A stretch of DNA of 26,172 nucleotides from CAYOID01 sp964573115 (GCA_964573115.1 CAZNIP010000038.1:1-26172), one strand, 5' to 3'; counted from the first letter of the stretch, positions 16,603 to 23,055 are shown. Notes: a model not told the origin generated them from the letters alone. A program made the numbers and translations.

Positions 16603-16635
16603 AAAAAAAGCCGCGCTCCCGGGGAGGAACGCGGC
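16603..16635 (-). terminator. Rho-independent terminator (attenuator) ahead of trpE
   Basis: On the - strand the arms GCCGCGTTCCT and GGGAGCGCGGC can form an 11-bp stem (two G-U pairs, the rest Watson-Crick) closed by a CCCC loop, followed by seven T (16609 down to 16603). It lies between the tyrA stop and trpE inside an operon, so it would cut trp expression unless it is relieved. Confidence 0.9.
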
Positions 16636-16663
16636 CTGTGGTGCAACAAAAACTGGCCTCGGA

Positions 16664-16729
16664 CTAGGTTCCCCCCCTGTTGATGTCTGCAGGCCACCAC
16701 CAGCCTGCCTTGCCCCGGAGGAGGTCCAC
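16664..16729 (-). CDS. Possible internal-start trp leader peptide within tyrA
   Basis: An in-frame GTG at 16729 would give a 21-residue peptide, MDLLRGKAGWWWPADINRGG plus a final Thr, the size of a trp leader peptide. No good ribosome-binding site precedes this GTG, so the simpler reading is that ribosomes finishing tyrA do the sensing. The peptide is listed as the alternative. Confidence 0.25.
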   Translation of the reverse strand: MDLLRGKAGWWWPADINRGGT

Positions 16730-17431
16730 TTCGCCGGCAGCGGCCAGGTTGAGAAAGGAGCGGTAGTGACGAACCGCCTCGTGGCAGTAGGGGTTGTCTT
16801 CAAAGAGGCTGGTGAACAGTTCCCCGTCCTGGGTGAGCATCTTCCGGGCCGACTGGAGGCGGCGGTGAAAAGAGGGGGTCATGAACCTGGCGATGTTTTC
16901 ATCTGGAGAAAAGGCCGCCAGGTAGGACACCGTGGTCACGTAGTTCAGACCCTGAATGTAGGCCAGGGCCCGATCGTGCTCCTCGGCTGTGGAGGAAAAA
17001 GGGCACAGGCCCAGGCGCTGGAAGAGCTCGCTGACCTCATTCAGGGCCTGGTCGTCACGCCCGGGAACCAGGCTGACTCTGAGCTCTGAACCCGGCTCGG
17101 GCTGGGGGCCGAACAGGGGGTGGGTGCCCACCACCGGTCCCTGGTGCGCAGTCAGCATCATGTTCAGGGGCTTGACCTTGACCGAGCAGATATCGGCCAG
17201 AACAGTCCGGGAGTCCAGGCAGGGGGTCAGCATGGACAGGACCTGCCCCATGGCCTGGATGGGCACAGCCAGAATGACCAGATCCCTTCCCGGCAGGAAG
17301 CTGTCCAGGTCGCCCCTGTTCAGGGGCTTGTCCAGGACCACGGTTTCGACCTGTTTGGACTGCAGGAGGTGGTGGAACAACTGTCCCATGGCCCCTTTGC
17401 CGCCGACGATGCTCACTGAGTTGATGGTCAT
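16664..17431 (-). CDS. tyrA: Prephenate dehydrogenase (TyrA) with WWW at its C-terminus
   Basis: TyrA oxidatively decarboxylates prephenate in tyrosine synthesis. The 255-residue product begins with a Rossmann fold (VSIVGGKGAMGQLFHHLL) and contains LAVPIQAM, the diagnostic THPLFGPQ motif and the helical dimerisation half (EEHDRALAYIQGLNYVTTVS). There is no chorismate mutase or ACT domain. The start ATG 17431 overlaps the aroA stop (ATGA). The last residues are GKAGWWWPADINRGGT: Trp244-246 are encoded by three adjacent TGG codons that also serve as the sensing codons of the trpE attenuator. Whether the tail matters for the enzyme is unknown. Confidence 0.93.
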   Translation of the reverse strand: MTINSVSIVGGKGAMGQLFHHLLQSKQVETVVLDKPLNRGDLDSFLPGRDLVILAVPIQAMGQVLSMLTPCLDSRTVLADICSVKVKPLNMMLTAHQGPVVGTHPLFGPQPEPGSELRVSLVPGRDDQALNEVSELFQRLGLCPFSSTAEEHDRALAYIQGLNYVTTVSYLAAFSPDENIARFMTPSFHRRLQSARKMLTQDGELFTSLFEDNPYCHEAVRHYRSFLNLAAAGEVDLLRGKAGWWWPADINRGGT

Positions 17432-18816
17432 GCGTCCTTGCTGCCCTGATGGGGTTTTCGGCTGTGTGATGGCCTGGATGTCAGCTGCGTTTCCCTGCCG
17501 GTTTCGGCAATGCGCTCCCAGGTTGTCCAGAAGGCGGGGAACGACTTGCCCACGCAGGAGGGATCGTCCAGACGGACTGTGACCCCGGCCAGGCCATACA
17601 ATGACAGGCTCATGGCCAGGCGGTGGTCGCCGTAGGTGGCAAAAGCGATGTCCTGTCCGTCGGGTGCCGGGCCGGGCTCGATGATCAGCCCGTCCCGGCA
17701 GAGGTCGACCCGGCAGCCGGTCTTGACGATTTCCGTGGCCAGGGCCTGCAGGCGGTCGCTCTCCTTGAGCCGCAGGTGGGCGACGTTGGAGATCCGGGTC
17801 GGTCCGGCGGCCAGGCTGGCCAGGACGGCCACTGTGGGCACCAGGTCCGGACATGATCCCATGTCCAGCTCGGCGCCGACGAGGGATGCCGGCAGCAGGG
17901 TCACGCTGGAACCATGGCAGGCCGGGGAGGCCCCCATGGTTTTGAGGATGTCCAGGAAGGCCCTGTCCCCCTGGAGGGACTCGCAGTTCAGGTTCTCGAC
18001 CCTGACCCCCTGGGGGAGAAACAATCCCGAGGCGATGAGATAGGACGCGTTGCTCCAGTCGCCTTCAACCTTGATGCTCCTGGGGGCGTAGGTGCCCGGC
18101 TGGGTCAGGAAGCGGATTTCACCAGGCCGGACAGCCGTGATGGCCTCCCAGGGCGTGTCCTGCCACCGTTCCTGGGTTCTGGTCTGGACCCTGGGCGAAA
18201 TCCCGAAGTCGCGCATCACCTGCAGGGTCAGGGCCACATAAGGCCAGGACACGGCCTTGTCCCCGCTGATGGCGATGGTCAAGGGGCCCCCGGCCAGAGG
18301 CGCGGCCAGAAGGAGTCCGGAGAGGTACTGGCTCGACTCCTCCAGGCTGATGGACACATCTCCGCCGTTGAGGCCCGAAGACGACAGGGTGAAGGGGGGG
18401 TAGCCCTCCCGGCCGTGCCAGGTGAAGGCCACACCCAGCTGCTCCAGGACCCGGGTCAGGGCCCCGATGGGCCGCTCGTGCATCCGCCCCCGGCCGTGGA
18501 TGGTGCAATCCCGGCCGGTCAGGGCGGCGATGGGGGTGATCAGCCTGCAGGTGGTCCCGGATTCGCCCACATCCAGGTCAGCGGGCTCTGTGGATTGCGG
18601 CTGGCCCGAGCCCAGCCCGGTCAGGCCGTTGATGGTGACCTCTTCAGGCTCACCGGCGATGTCCGCCCCGAGCGCGGACAGGCAGGCCAGGGTCCTCTGG
18701 ATGTCCTGACTGGAGAGGACATTGAACAGGGTGGACTGTCCGGGGGCCATGGCGGCAGCCAGGGCGGTCCTGTGAGACACGGACTTGCTGGAGGGAGCGT
18801 CAACCTGAACAGGCAT
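17428..18816 (-). CDS. aroA: 5-enolpyruvylshikimate-3-phosphate synthase
   Basis: AroA joins shikimate 3-phosphate and PEP in the shikimate pathway. Recognisable blocks are APSSKSVSHRTALAAA (substrate Lys/Ser), GESGTTCRL, RPIGALTRVLEQLG, KVEGDWSNASYLIA, LRLKESDRLQALATEI and ATYGDHRLAMS, ending with CVGKSFPAFW. I chose ATG 18816 because TGAGG lies six bases upstream; ATG 18828 and GTG 18840 are alternatives. The product is about 462 residues, slightly long because of a polar tail (RPSHSRKPHQGSKDA). It follows pheA after a 95-base spacer that contains a repeat fragment and overlaps tyrA by 4 bases. Confidence 0.96.
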   Translation of the reverse strand: MPVQVDAPSSKSVSHRTALAAAMAPGQSTLFNVLSSQDIQRTLACLSALGADIAGEPEEVTINGLTGLGSGQPQSTEPADLDVGESGTTCRLITPIAALTGRDCTIHGRGRMHERPIGALTRVLEQLGVAFTWHGREGYPPFTLSSSGLNGGDVSISLEESSQYLSGLLLAAPLAGGPLTIAISGDKAVSWPYVALTLQVMRDFGISPRVQTRTQERWQDTPWEAITAVRPGEIRFLTQPGTYAPRSIKVEGDWSNASYLIASGLFLPQGVRVENLNCESLQGDRAFLDILKTMGASPACHGSSVTLLPASLVGAELDMGSCPDLVPTVAVLASLAAGPTRISNVAHLRLKESDRLQALATEIVKTGCRVDLCRDGLIIEPGPAPDGQDIAFATYGDHRLAMSLSLYGLAGVTVRLDDPSCVGKSFPAFWTTWERIAETGRETQLTSRPSHSRKPHQGSKDA

Positions 18817-18877
18817 GAAAGGCCTCATTGAGACAGGCACTCTGCGGTGCGCATGATGATTTGAAGATGAAAGTCAA

Positions 18878-18910
18878 GGTCTTCTGTCTTCTGTGATCTG
18901 TCAACAGATC
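18878..18910. repeat. CTTCTGT repeat fragment and GATCTGT/ACAGATC inverted repeat between pheA and aroA
   Basis: CTTCTGTCTTCTGTGATCTG resembles the reverse complement of the AGAAGACAGA repeat seen at the end of ccmF. Its end forms a 7-bp perfect inverted repeat (18895-18901 and 18904-18910) with only two bases between the arms. There is no T-run, so it is not a standard terminator. Confidence 0.5.
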
Positions 18911-18911
18911 T

Positions 18912-20048
18912 TCATTCCACCGGAGCGGCAAACCTGGTCACGTCCAGGGCTGGACCGTTGGGGTAGCTGCCGAGGTTGCGCAGGTTGTGGCAGGTGTTTT
19001 CGAGATCCTTGATCAGGGCCTGATACTCCTGCCGGCTCAAGTCGCACTCCACGTCGGCAAAAAAGACGTACTGCCATTTTTCCCCCCGCAGAGGCCGGGA
19101 TTCGAGCTTCTTCATGTTCACCCCCTCCCGGGCCAGGAGGTTGAGCACGCTGGCCAGGGACCCAGGCTTGTCAGGCAGGGTGAACAGGAGCGAGGTCTTG
19201 TCCCGGTTTCCGGTCGGGGGTTCATGGGGTCCGATGACCAGAAACCTGGTCCAGTTCTCCGGGAGGTCCTCGATGGAGGTCGAGAGGACCTTGAGCCCCA
19301 GACTGTGGGCCAGGGCCGGATGAGCGATGGCGGCTTCGGCAGGCTTGCCCCTGATCCGCGTGGCACCGGCAGCCGTGGATTCCACCGGGATGACGGCGGC
19401 CCTGGGCAGGTTGTGTCTCAGCCAGGCCGTGCACTGCTGCAGGGCCTGGGGGTGGGAGTAGACCACCGTGATGTCTTCCAGGTTGTCCGCTTCAGAGAGC
19501 AGGCTGTGACTGATCTTGCAGAAGATTTCAGCCTGAATGAAGACGTCGAAACGGAGAAAGAGGTCCAGGCTCTGGCCGACAGTGCCCTGGAGGGAGTTTT
19601 CCAGGGGGATGATCCCCAGGTCGGCGCCCTGGCTTCTGACCTCCCGAAAGATGTCCTCGAGCCCCGGGCTTGGCTGGTACTCGGCCAGGTGGCCCAGGTA
19701 ATGCAGCCCGGCAAAATAGGAGAAGGTCCCTTCAGGACCGAGGTAGACCACTTTCTGAGGGCGCTGCAGGCTCCTGGAGGAAGAGAGGATCTCCCGGTAG
19801 ATGGCCTGCAGATGGTCTTCAGGCAAGGGGCCGGAGTTGATCTCCACCAGCCTCTGCAGGACGTCCTTTTCCCGGAAGGGCTTGAACACGGCCTCCCGGG
19901 CACTGGATTTGAGCCTGCCGACCTCGAAGCTGAGCCTGGCCCTCTGGTTGAGCAGCTGCACCAGCTGGTCGTCCACACGGTTGATGGCTTCCCGGGCCCG
20001 GACCATGCTCTGCTCTTGCGACGTGTCGGAGGAGTGGGGGTCGCTCAT
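18912..20048 (-). CDS. pheA: Bifunctional chorismate mutase/prephenate dehydratase (P-protein)
   Basis: The protein converts chorismate to prephenate and on to phenylpyruvate. Three domains can be placed in 378 residues: an AroQ-type chorismate mutase at about 15-95 (REAINRVDDQLVQLLNQRARL), a prephenate dehydratase at about 97-275 (YLGPEGTFSYFAG, IPLENSLQGTVG, and the catalytic Thr motif NWTRFLVIG), and a C-terminal ACT domain at about 285-360 with KLESRPLRG, the phenylalanine-binding ESRP motif. Feedback inhibition by phenylalanine is expected from that domain. It starts directly after the DHQ synthase stop (TAG then ATG), with GAGGAGAAG as ribosome-binding site. Confidence 0.97.
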   Translation of the reverse strand: MSDPHSSDTSQEQSMVRAREAINRVDDQLVQLLNQRARLSFEVGRLKSSAREAVFKPFREKDVLQRLVEINSGPLPEDHLQAIYREILSSSRSLQRPQKVVYLGPEGTFSYFAGLHYLGHLAEYQPSPGLEDIFREVRSQGADLGIIPLENSLQGTVGQSLDLFLRFDVFIQAEIFCKISHSLLSEADNLEDITVVYSHPQALQQCTAWLRHNLPRAAVIPVESTAAGATRIRGKPAEAAIAHPALAHSLGLKVLSTSIEDLPENWTRFLVIGPHEPPTGNRDKTSLLFTLPDKPGSLASVLNLLAREGVNMKKLESRPLRGEKWQYVFFADVECDLSRQEYQALIKDLENTCHNLRNLGSYPNGPALDVTRFAAPVE

Positions 20049-21026
20049 CTACTTCTCCTCGATCTGTTCGGCAATGCGCATCCCGAAGTGTCGTCCGGCC
20101 TGATCGGTGCGGCACAGGACCTGGTCTCCCTCCTTGAGCGCGACCACGCTGGCCGGCGTGCCGTCTGACCTGACCAGGCGAATGGTTTCCGCATTCTGGA
20201 GAAAGATCTGGCCGTGGGCCTGGCCCACCCGGGCAGAGACGAGCAGGAGAGGGCGGACTTCGATCTTGATCCGGCCCACGGTGGCCAGTTCCGTCTGGCC
20301 GCCGGCATGAACGGTGAGCGCAGGGTCTCCGGCCCTGAGCTCCTCGAGATAGGAGGTCCTGTCCTTTGGGCCAACCACGTAGGCGTGGACAGCCCCGGCA
20401 TTGATGCGAAAGGGCCGGGCGGCCACGTAGGGGTTGGCCTCGGTCTCGCCATGGACCAGAAAGGTGAAGCTGCTGGAGTTGCCCACGAGCAACCCCTGTC
20501 CGGTCTTGAGCATGGAGCAGGTGTCAACGCAGACCCGGTGACCCAGCCCGGCTGGTCGAATGGCGGTCAGGGTGGCCTTTTCCAGCTTCATCGAACCTTG
20601 AGACATCTTGACGTCCTGGACGATCTGTTTGAGTTCGCTCTGGCCCTCGGGGGCGACGACCAGGAAATCCACGCCCCTTTCCAGGATCCCCGCCGCCAGG
20701 ACGGCCTGCTCCCTGGACAGGACCTCCAGGCCCAGCCGGCCCTTGTTCAGGGCCAGGAGATTCTCCACCGGGATGATCTCCCACCCGGAAGTCAGAAGGA
20801 CGGTCCGTCCGGATTTCATGGCCTGAGCGGCCTGCTCCTGCCTGCCCCGGGAGCTCATGTCCATGATCACCCAGTCGTTTTCAGTGACCACCGTGGTCCG
20901 GCCCAGGGCCAGGACGTCGCTGGCGGCGTCCTTGTCCGTCAGGATCCCGTCCACTCCGGACTCCAACCCCAGCGTGACCAGGGTCTTGTCAAAGGGCATG
21001 GCTTTGAGGAAGATGGGAAGACTCAT
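20049..21026 (-). CDS. 3-dehydroquinate synthase II (archaeal-type)
   Basis: This 325-residue protein belongs to the family first described in Methanocaldococcus (MJ1249 type), unrelated to classical AroB. It oxidatively deaminates and cyclises ADH (2-amino-3,7-dideoxy-D-threo-hept-6-ulosonate) with NAD+ to give 3-dehydroquinate. The characteristic block GLGHRVCVDTCSMLKTGQG, then LLVGNSSSFTFLVHGETE and PYVAARPFRINAGAVHAYV, is intact, as is the GQTELATVGRIKIEVRPLLL region. It follows the ADH synthase gene by 50 bases and directly abuts pheA. Together the pair replaces DAHP synthase and AroB at the head of the shikimate pathway. Confidence 0.94.
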   Translation of the reverse strand: MSLPIFLKAMPFDKTLVTLGLESGVDGILTDKDAASDVLALGRTTVVTENDWVIMDMSSRGRQEQAAQAMKSGRTVLLTSGWEIIPVENLLALNKGRLGLEVLSREQAVLAAGILERGVDFLVVAPEGQSELKQIVQDVKMSQGSMKLEKATLTAIRPAGLGHRVCVDTCSMLKTGQGLLVGNSSSFTFLVHGETEANPYVAARPFRINAGAVHAYVVGPKDRTSYLEELRAGDPALTVHAGGQTELATVGRIKIEVRPLLLVSARVGQAHGQIFLQNAETIRLVRSDGTPASVVALKEGDQVLCRTDQAGRHFGMRIAEQIEEK

Positions 21027-21076
21027 GGTCTTTGATGCCTTACTCGATTGTTTCGGGTCCCGGGCTGTCTCCAGAA

Positions 21077-21892
21077 CTATGTCCCCAGATCCTCGTCCTG
21101 TTCTGCCAGCCTCAGGGCGTCCTCAACAGGCAGATCCTCATGCACGAGCTGGTTCAGGATGCGGACGAGCCGGGCCGGGCTGGCATCCTGAAAGATGTTG
21201 CGGCCCACCGAGAGTCCGGCCCCTCCGGCCTCCAGAGAGTCGGCCACCATCTGGATCAGGTCCCGCCGGCTGTCCAGCTTGGGGCCACCGGCGATGACCA
21301 CGGGGACACAGCAGGCATCGACCACCCGGCTGAAGCTGTCGATGTCCCCGGTGTAGTTGACCTTGATCACGTCGGCTCCGAGCTCTTCCCCTGCCCTGGC
21401 GCAATGGGCCACGATGTCCGGAGCAAAGCTGCTCTCGATTTTCGGCCCCCGGGCGTAGACCATGGCCAGGACGGGCATTCCCCAGCTGGTGGCCATGCTC
21501 GAGACGTGCCCCAGGTCCTTGAGCATCTCCTTCTCGTGTTCCGCTCCAAGGTTGACATGGACTGAAACAGCGTCTGCCCCGAGCTTGATGCCGTCTTCCA
21601 CTGTCCCCACCAGACATTTCGAGTTCGGAAAAGGCGACAGGGAGGTGCTGGCCGAGAGGTGAATGATGAGCCCGATGTCCCGCCCCTGCTCCCGATGGCC
21701 GCACCTGACCAGCCCTTTGTGCATCAGGACGGCATTGGCCCCGCCTTCAGTGACCTGATTCACGGTCTCCTTGAGGTCGGCCAGGCCGAAGATCGGTCCC
21801 ACAGTGACCCCATGGTCCAGAGGAACGATGATCGTCCTGCCGGTGTTGCGGTTGAAGATGCGTTCCAGGCGGATGGATTTTCCCAGATGCAT
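21077..21892 (-). CDS. 2-amino-3,7-dideoxy-D-threo-hept-6-ulosonate (ADH) synthase
   Basis: This class I aldolase-like enzyme makes ADH from aspartate semialdehyde and a deoxyketohexose phosphate, bypassing DAHP synthase. The 271-residue barrel has Asp26 (VPLDHGVTVGP), Tyr146 (LAMVYARGP) and the Schiff-base Lys177 (DVIKVNYTGD). The spacing agrees, with a constant offset of seven, with the catalytic Asp33, Tyr153 and Lys184 that I recall for archaeal MJ0400. I start it at ATG 21892, preceded by AAGGA at seven bases; the open frame upstream runs through the attenuator terminator and is not coding. It is the first structural gene of the supercluster. A fructose-bisphosphate aldolase of the same superfamily is the alternative, but the neighbouring DHQ synthase II decides. 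Confidence 0.93.
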   Translation of the reverse strand: MHLGKSIRLERIFNRNTGRTIIVPLDHGVTVGPIFGLADLKETVNQVTEGGANAVLMHKGLVRCGHREQGRDIGLIIHLSASTSLSPFPNSKCLVGTVEDGIKLGADAVSVHVNLGAEHEKEMLKDLGHVSSMATSWGMPVLAMVYARGPKIESSFAPDIVAHCARAGEELGADVIKVNYTGDIDSFSRVVDACCVPVVIAGGPKLDSRRDLIQMVADSLEAGGAGLSVGRNIFQDASPARLVRILNQLVHEDLPVEDALRLAEQDEDLGT

Positions 21893-21926
21893 GATGACGT
21901 CCTTTGTTCGCTGCTCCTGCGGGAAT

Positions 21927-21960
21927 AAAAAAAGGGCCGCCGGCACGGAGCCTGCAGCCC
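21927..21960 (-). terminator. Rho-independent terminator (attenuator) ahead of ADH synthase
   Basis: On the - strand GGGCTGC (21960-21954) pairs with GCGGCCC; after one A/G mismatch, GGC pairs with GCC around a five-base loop. Seven T follow (21933-21927). It lies between the leader peptide and the first aromatic gene, within the transcript. Confidence 0.9.
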
Positions 21961-21985
21961 TTGTTGTCCACCAACTGAAAATCAG

Positions 21986-22087
21986 TCAGGAAGCACGTCT
22001 CGAACCACAGACCCCTCTCTGGCTGGTCCACCAGTAACTCCACATCCATGCGGCAAGAAGGGTTGAATGGCGGTTCATGCAGTTCAT
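21986..22087 (-). CDS. Trp/Tyr-rich leader peptide of the aromatic operon
   Basis: This is a 33-codon frame from ATG 22087 to TGA 21986. Its centre reads LLAAWMWSYWWTSQRG: four Trp and one Tyr within seven residues, far above chance. It sits immediately before the terminator described at 21927 and its Trp codons overlap strand 1 of the attenuator, so it is best read as a sensor of charged tRNA-Trp (and perhaps tRNA-Tyr). No clear ribosome-binding site precedes ATG 22087 or the ATG at 22078. If transcription starts where the candidate promoter suggests, the message may be nearly leaderless. Confidence 0.8.
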   Translation of the reverse strand: MNCMNRHSTLLAAWMWSYWWTSQRGVCGSRRAS

Positions 22088-22093
22088 GAGTCG

Positions 22094-22123
22094 AACATGG
22101 CCTGTGATCAGGGTCGAAGTCAA
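22094..22123 (-). promoter_or_regulatory. Candidate promoter of the aromatic supercluster
   Basis: On the - strand TTGACT (22123-22118) lies 18 bases before CATGTT (22099-22094). The -35 box is good and the -10 box is weak (three of six consensus positions). Transcription would start close to ATG 22087 of the leader peptide. An A/T-rich stretch (AATTTTTTC) lies just upstream of the -35. Confidence 0.45.
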
Positions 22124-22208
22124 GAAAAAATTGAATCAAAGTCACTTTTCTGTTGACACTGGTCACCGTCAGCAGGTTCGAGCTTCCGTCAGGACGGCGC
22201 GGCCCTGA

Positions 22209-22682
22209 TCAGACCTTTTCCAGAGATGATTTTTCCTTCTGGCTGAGGATCTTGCCCAGGTCGAGGAGGATGAGCAACCGGTCCTCGAGCTTGCCCACAC
22301 CCTTGATGTAGTCGGATTCGATGCCGGCCACGATCGGAGGCGGGGGCTCGACCGTGTCTTCAGGAATTCTGAGAACTTCGGAGACCTCGTCAACGATCAG
22401 GCCCACAGTGACATTGTCGATCATGACCACGATGATCCGGGTCGACTTGCTGTGCTCGACACGTTCCAGGGCAAAGCGCTTGCGCAGGTCGATGATGGGG
22501 ATCACCCGCCCCCGCAGGTTGATGACCCCTTCGACAAAATCCGGGGCATTGGGCACGTTGGTGATGTCCTGGAGGCGGATGATCTCCTGGACCTGGAGGA
22601 TGTCCACGGCAAATTCTTCTTCCCGCAGTTTGAAGGACACGAGCTGAAGCATCGTGTGCTGGGCGGTCTCTTTCTCCGACAT
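22209..22682 (-). CDS. cheW: Chemotaxis coupling protein CheW
   Basis: CheW links chemoreceptors to the kinase CheA at the inner membrane. The 157-residue protein consists of one CheW domain: LQLVSFKLREEEFAVDILQVQEIIR, then the conserved VEGVINLRGRVIPIIDLRKRF core and the VGLIVDEVSEVLRIP segment. The N-terminal ten residues are polar and variable. The ATG at 22682 is preceded by AAGGA. No CheA or receptor gene is visible nearby, so its partner system cannot be told from the window. Its stop is followed by the aromatic operon control region on the same strand, so read-through from cheW into the leader is possible. Confidence 0.96.
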   Translation of the reverse strand: MSEKETAQHTMLQLVSFKLREEEFAVDILQVQEIIRLQDITNVPNAPDFVEGVINLRGRVIPIIDLRKRFALERVEHSKSTRIIVVMIDNVTVGLIVDEVSEVLRIPEDTVEPPPPIVAGIESDYIKGVGKLEDRLLILLDLGKILSQKEKSSLEKV

Positions 22683-23055
22683 GGGGCGTCCTTGTGGTTT
22701 GAGCGATTGTCAGGGGATGCTCGTATGAACGTGATACCGGGTGTTCAGGTTTCAGACCAGGCCGGCGGCAGGGCTGAAACCTCTCTTTTTGATTTTATAT
22801 GGGTAAAATGTATGCGTCGGGATCTTTTCTTCCCTCAACCATCGTCCTTCGACCCTTGACCTTCAACCCGTCAGACAGGGCCAGAAGATAATGTGCTTTG
22901 GACCTGAATGCAAGGTTTGGCTTGACTGGCCAGATCCGATGCTTACTCTCCAACGTGTTGTCGAAGGATGACGAGGGTCGCCCCGGACAGCCTCCGTGGT
23001 ATGGACCCCTTCTTTTCAGTGTGCACCATAGATTTAGGATTCAAGGAGACTGACC
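22683..23055. other. Divergent spacer between cheW and the small Cys-rich gene
   Basis: No gene is supported. On the - strand a TATAAA (22799-22794) is a -10 candidate for cheW, but no good -35 precedes it. Near 22835-22870 there are degenerate CCTCAACC/CCTTCAACCC stretches like the repeats elsewhere. On the + strand TTGACT near 22932 has only a poor -10 partner (TACTCT). The small gene has a clear AAGGAG at its 5' end. Confidence 0.5.
22747..22782. repeat. 9-bp inverted repeat upstream of cheW
   Basis: AGGTTTCAG (22747-22755) and CTGAAACCT (22774-22782) are perfect inverted copies 18 bases apart. They start a few bases downstream of the candidate cheW -10 box, so they could be an operator or a 5' untranslated hairpin of the cheW message. 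On the + strand they are followed by TCTCTTTTT, but no gene reads into them from that side. Confidence 0.5.

Larger units (their letters stand above)
16603..16729 (-). promoter_or_regulatory. Trp attenuator using tandem Trp codons at the 3' end of tyrA
   Basis: Three consecutive TGG codons (16702-16694) are followed nine codons later by the TAG stop (16666-16664). Strand 2, GGGGGGGAAC (16677-16668), can pair over ten contiguous positions (nine Watson-Crick, one G-U) with GTTCCTCCCC (16630-16621), which is part of the 5' arm and loop of the terminator, so antiterminator and terminator exclude each other. A ribosome stalled at the Trp codons leaves strand 2 free, so trpE is transcribed; one that reaches TAG covers strand 2, so the terminator forms. 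A clean strand 1 is not obvious; CCTCCTCC (16724-16717) could pair with the G-run. Confidence 0.8.
21927..22087 (-). promoter_or_regulatory. Classical Trp attenuator (strands 1:2, 2:3, 3:4)
   Basis: Strand 1, TGGACCAGCCAGA (22030-22018), includes the last Trp codon of the leader peptide and pairs with TCTGTGGTTCG (22011-22001) over 11 pairs with a two-base bulge. Strand 2, GGGGTCTGTGGTTC (22015-22002), can instead pair with GGGCTGCAGGCTCC (21960-21947) over 14 contiguous positions (8 Watson-Crick, 6 G-U), which destroys the terminator. A ribosome stalled on the Trp codons masks strand 1 and frees strand 2 for antitermination; when Trp is plentiful, 1:2 and the terminator form. Confidence 0.85.

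Noticed and set aside
14784..16700. Very long (638-residue) open frame on the minus strand antiparallel in phase to trpE/trpG
   Set aside because: It is a GC-rich shadow of trpE and trpG: low complexity, Pro/Gly/Arg-rich composition and no motifs, while the other frame holds complete TrpE and TrpG signatures.
21747..22166. A 139-residue open frame on the minus strand across the leader region
   Set aside because: It overlaps ADH synthase in another frame and runs through the attenuator hairpins; its sequence has no family similarity that I recognise. The short Trp-rich frame explains the region better.
22001..22182. GGTTCGA motifs on both strands resembling tRNA T-loops
   Set aside because: No acceptor stem, D arm or anticodon arm can be built around either motif; one of them is strand 2 of the attenuator.
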